From Chlamydomonas sphaeroides (taxonomy: Eukaryota > Chlorophyta > Chlorophyceae > Chlamydomonadales > Chlamydomonadaceae): a DNA stretch of 10,798 nucleotides. Position numbers and translations under genes: made by a program. Each line of letters opens with the position of its first letter. The stretch's first letter is position 1. A model generated the notes under the pieces. It was given only the letters and a program-made list of their open reading frames with translations, was not told where the DNA came from and made no database searches. The stretch is from assembly GCA_001662425.1 (NCBI GenBank), contig BDDC01000481.1, positions 4,438-15,235 on the forward strand, in the 5' to 3' direction. Of this stretch, positions 8,036 through 10,798 are shown one piece after another.

Positions 8036-8233
8036 GTGCCGCTCCTTACACAGCACGCAGCCACGCACGCGCTAAGGGGCAGGGGCCGACGCGCACACCG
8101 TGTGGACCTGGGGTACCGGCATCTCTCGCACCTGAACGCGGTGTTTCTTCTGGGGTGCGGGGGGGGAGGGGCGCTTCTATGGGGCCTCGCCCATGCTGGT
8201 TGCTGCATGGGGCAGAAGCTTTTGGCACTGTAG
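8036..8233 (+). other. Weak hydrophobic open frame upstream of the Lys-rich gene
   Basis: A 65-codon frame ends in TAG at 8233, about 130 bp before the next gene's start. Its second half reads VDLGYRHLSHLNAVFLLGCG and then continues with a Gly/Leu/Ala stretch that could be one membrane segment. I find no convincing upstream exon, and the frame shares no recognisable motif. It could be 5'-flanking sequence only. Confidence 0.12.
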
Positions 8234-8366
8234 AGCCTCACCCAGCACACTGTTTCCGCAAACCTGCCGCTGATTGCGAAGAGATTAACAAAGTTGTCTA
8301 CGCTAAACAATTCGCTCCACGCGCCGCCGAGCAAGCATCACAAACAATTCTGCACAACCCGCCGTA

Positions 8367-10596
8367 ATGAGTCTAGCGACGAAGAATATTTTTGCTGCTC
8401 TAGACACCAGCAAGAAAGTCAAGAAGTCCAGCAAGAGCAAGTCCAAGGAGGGCGAGAAGAAGAAGAAGTCCAGCGAGCCCAAGAAGGTTGTGGACACTGC
8501 CGAGCTTGAGAAGCAGCTTTTTTCTCAGCCAGCCGTTGGCCTCGCAAGCTGGGCCGATGACGAGGACGACGATGACTTCGCTCCGCCAGTAGACGCCGGC
8601 TGGACGGCAGTAAGCTATCGCTGCTGCTCACGCTGGGAACGCGCCGCGATTGTAATAGCACGCGTCACGCGCGCAGGCCCCCCGGGGCAGCGCCCCGGCG
8701 CCGGTCGCTAACGGCACGCACGATGAGGACAGCCACGACGAGGGCGAGGGCGAGGGCGAGGAGGTACGCGCCCCAGATCGCAATTGCGTGAAGGGAGGCT
8801 GCTAGATCTGCTGTTGCGCTTGCAGGAGGAGGAGGAGATAGACCTCGAGGCGGAGCTGGGCGTGGAGCTCGGGACAGGGGACGATGGCGACCACGAAGGT
8901 GCGCTTGTCAACGCGCCCAGAATGCTTGACCAGCAACAAGCAGTCCATCGATACCGTGGCTGCTGCTCGCAGAGGACGAGGTGAAGGAGTCGGCGCCTGC
9001 CCCGGTGAAGGCCGCGCCCGCGCCCGCACCAAAGCCTGCTCCGGAGTCGGAGAAGCAGCTGTCCAAGAAGGTCGGTCGAGAGGTCGTTTCGTAGATCTCG
9101 CGTGTCCCAGTTTGCGAATCCCGCCATGCCGACATGCCCGAACCCCACCGCCACCACCGCCACCCGTGCGCCAGCTTTGCGTGCCCGTGCCATCGTACCT
9201 CTCCCTCACACGCACAATACTTCACTGCGTGGCACCACAGGAGCTCAAGAAGAAGGAGCTGCAGGACCTGGACGCGGTGTTTGCGGAGCTGGGGATCGCT
9301 GCGCCCGCGGGCAAGGAGAACCAGCAGGAGGCGGCAGCTAACGGCGAGTCCAAACGCAAGCGGAAGGACAAGAAGAAGGCCGAGGGCGGCGAGGTGGCCG
9401 CGCCGCAGGCTGCCGCCGCGGCGGAGGAGCCGCAGGCCAGCGAGGAAGCAGACGAGGACGCCGGCGAGGACGCCGGCCCCGTTGACCCGGCGGCGGTGAG
9501 CAGCAGCAGTGCATGCCGACTCGGGCTTGCCTCGCTATCGCTGCGTTACTATGAGGCACGGGTCCACCGCACTCCTGCACCAACAAGGCGCAAGTGCTTC
9601 GTTTGCCGTGGCCAGAACCGCCTGCCGTGGCCAGAACCGGAGAAAGCGTTGAAAGCGAGCGCAGCACTTCTGCGTGGCGACGCACTCCCTGGGCGGCTGT
9701 ATGCGCCAAGACGTGTCGTCAAAGTGTCTTGGGACGGCGACGCCTAGCGACCTTTTGGCCTGGCAAGGCAAAACGCAATCGGCGCCGGTTCATCCGGCGC
9801 TGGTCCGACGCTGTGCACGTCTTGTTGCACGCGCCTGCGGGGCTTCGCACCCCGCACCTATGCACTTCTCCCCTTGCAGCTGCGCGTTTAAGCGAACGAA
9901 ACGGTCCCGCACCTTGGCTACTCCCATGCTAACCGCCTCCGTTCCGCCGCCCCTGCATGGCACGCCATTTTTCGACTTGAGGTGGTGTCTGGGATTTGAG
10001 GCTCTGGGCCATGTGCCGCGCAACCAGCTCACCGCTTCCTACGCCTGCAATCCGCCGTCCCCAGGTCAAGGCCCGGCTGGCCGCCAAGAAGAAGGCGGCG
10101 GACCAGGCGGCCAAGAAGAAGGCGGCGCTGTCGGCGGCGGCCCTGGCCGAGGCCAAGCTGCGGCAGGAGAAGGCCAAGAAGAAGAAGGACACCAAGCAGT
10201 ACAACCAGGTGCGGGGGGTGGCGACTAGGCGTTGTGAGGAACGTTGGGAAGGCACCGTTGAGGGGTACAGGGGTGGGGTATGGAGGCGTGGAAGGAGGTG
10301 CGGAGGAGGGCGGCTGGGAGGCGTCGAGGCGGACGACCGACCCTGCATAATGTGCAAGCGGGGTAGCGAAGGGGGTTTTGGGGTGGGCGGAAGCCCGCCC
10401 AGCCGGGGATACGGGGGCGGGAGCCCCCGAGAAATTTTATGTGGTACTCAAATTGCAGCTTTTAGCGTATCTCACTAACTACGTAGAGCTCAGTACATGT
10501 CAGTCGTGCCTTCATGCGGTAAAAGGCGGCGAGTGTTGGCGCCCTGCTGACTGCTCTCTCTAGCCAGGGGCCAGCACGCCAGACACCACCCGCTAA
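8367..10596 (+). CDS. Lys/Glu/Ala-rich low-complexity protein, 7 exons, 310 aa, function unknown
   Basis: Exons 8367-8609, 8677-8763, 8826-8898, 8973-9070, 9241-9495, 10065-10208 and 10564-10596 (TAA). All introns are GT-AG and phases match (0, 0, 1, 0, 0, 0). In order: N-terminal MSLATKNIFAALD; a basic Lys/Ser stretch (16-40); ASWADDEDDDDF (60-71); an acidic region with GEGEGEE and EEEEIDLEAELG (about 96-120); an Ala/Pro linker; QLSKKELKKKELQDLDAVFA (near 164-183); a basic KRKRKDKKK; an acidic Ala-rich segment; a Lys/Ala helix with AAKKKAADQAAKKKAA (near 257-272); then KQYNQ and PGASTPDTTR at the end. From memory, land plants have poorly characterised lysine-rich proteins with a similar QLSKKE..KKKEL core and a C-terminal YNQ, so this is probably their algal relative; function unknown. 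Composition and KRKRK suggest a nuclear or ribonucleoprotein setting, but that is inference. The first three introns are very short (62-74 bp). The donor at 9071 (GTCGGT) is weak but joins the conserved-looking core exactly. Confidence 0.85.
9604..9639. repeat. 19-bp direct duplication in intron 5
   Basis: TGCCGTGGCCAGAACCG occurs at 9604 and again at 9623, a tandem duplication with period 19. It lies within the 569-bp intron 9496-10064 of the Lys-rich gene. Confidence 0.75.
10384..10429. repeat. Pair of GC-rich hairpins in the last intron of the Lys-rich gene
   Basis: Hairpin A is TGGGCG (10384-10389) with CGCCCA (10396-10401) around GAAGCC. Hairpin B is CGGGGGC (10412-10418) with GCCCCCG (10423-10429) around GGGA. 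They lie 10 bp apart, and an AT-rich AAATTTTAT follows. The two adjacent strong stems look like a small repeat element inside intron 10209-10563. Confidence 0.65.
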
Positions 10597-10798
10597 CACC
10601 AGCAAGCCAGGACACCGCTACCTGACGTTTTACAACCTGGCGTTTCACAGCTAGGACTTCTAATTTTGCTAGCTACCCTCTTCCTATGTTTGCCCAAGCA
10701 CGCACGAAACGCTGTCCGCTAGCCCCTGCTTCCCCGCCGCCCCGGGCGGCGCCTGCCGGCGACGGCTGAGGCGGCGTAATGACTTTCGGGGGGGCCTT
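10597..10798. other. Downstream flank of the Lys-rich gene
   Basis: This 202-bp stretch is probably 3' UTR. No TGTAA or AATAAA is visible, so the transcript may end beyond the window. The last 60 bp become very GC-rich, ending in a run of seven Gs. No gene is seen. Confidence 0.45.

Larger units (their letters stand above)
6922..8366. other. Long intergenic / 3'-UTR region between the MYND and Lys-rich genes
   Basis: This 1445-bp stretch follows the MYND gene's stop. It holds an AATAAA at 7153, TGTAA at 7721 and 7920, a hairpin repeat at 7329, GCATGC-rich sequence at 7183-7220 and an ATGGGG run at 7395-7424. Green-algal 3' UTRs are often long, so the MYND transcript could extend to one of the TGTAA sites. 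Two weak open frames (7355-7714 and 8036-8233) are listed separately. No tRNA or clear gene is visible. Confidence 0.55.

Noticed and set aside
8884..9747. 287-codon plus-strand frame as a single-exon gene
   Set aside because: It includes the true exon 9241-9495 but reads through the flanking introns. The donor/acceptor set and phase agreement support the seven-exon model.
1..10798. tRNA, rRNA, CRISPR or prokaryotic operon signals
   Set aside because: I looked for GTTCGA-type T-loops, spaced direct repeats and Shine-Dalgarno-led gene chains. None is convincing, and all genes have spliceosomal introns.

Overview
The window looks like nuclear DNA of a GC-rich green alga (chlorophyte; volvocine-like or trebouxiophyte-like, not resolved). 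The evidence is high GC, G/C-ending codons, four intron-rich genes packed into 10.8 kb, GT-AG introns of about 60-570 bp with GTGCG/GTGAG-type donors, and protein families typical of Viridiplantae. No long uninterrupted frame is the real gene. All four genes appear only after splicing, and every join below was made by hand so that phases match and the protein reads through. There are no bacterial operons, rRNA, CRISPR or recognisable tRNA.

Layout. (1) 1577 to 17, minus strand, running off the left edge: the N-terminal part (256 residues, 4 exons) of a membrane-anchored glycoside hydrolase family 32 enzyme (invertase / beta-fructofuranosidase type). It has a Gln/Pro-rich cytosolic tail, one transmembrane segment assembled across an intron, and then the WLNDPNG active-site block. 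Its second intron holds a 26/27-bp minisatellite. (2) 1578-1918: a 341-bp gap shared by two divergent start codons. (3) 1919-4179, plus: 8 exons, 197 residues, a small EF-hand protein with one degenerate and one canonical calcium loop and a C-terminal glycine-rich membrane region. (4) 4180-5069: intergenic, with two copies of a short AGGGGAG/CTCCCCT hairpin followed by GATG. (5) 5070-6921, plus: 6 exons, 274 codons, a protein ending in a MYND zinc finger. The finger is complete except for an in-frame TAG in its middle. (6) 6922-8366: long intergenic or 3'-UTR region with a third hairpin copy, AATAAA and TGTAA candidates, and two weak open frames. (7) 8367-10596, plus: 7 exons, 310 residues, a Lys/Glu/Ala-rich low-complexity protein with a conserved-looking QLSKKELKKKEL core. 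(8) 10597-10798: downstream sequence without a recognisable gene.

The genes look like independent housekeeping or metabolic loci, not one system; the only structural link is the divergent invertase/EF-hand arrangement. The points most worth checking are the TAG inside the MYND finger, the dispersed hairpin family, and the transmembrane anchor built across intron 2 of the GH32 gene. I found no convincing new multi-gene system.
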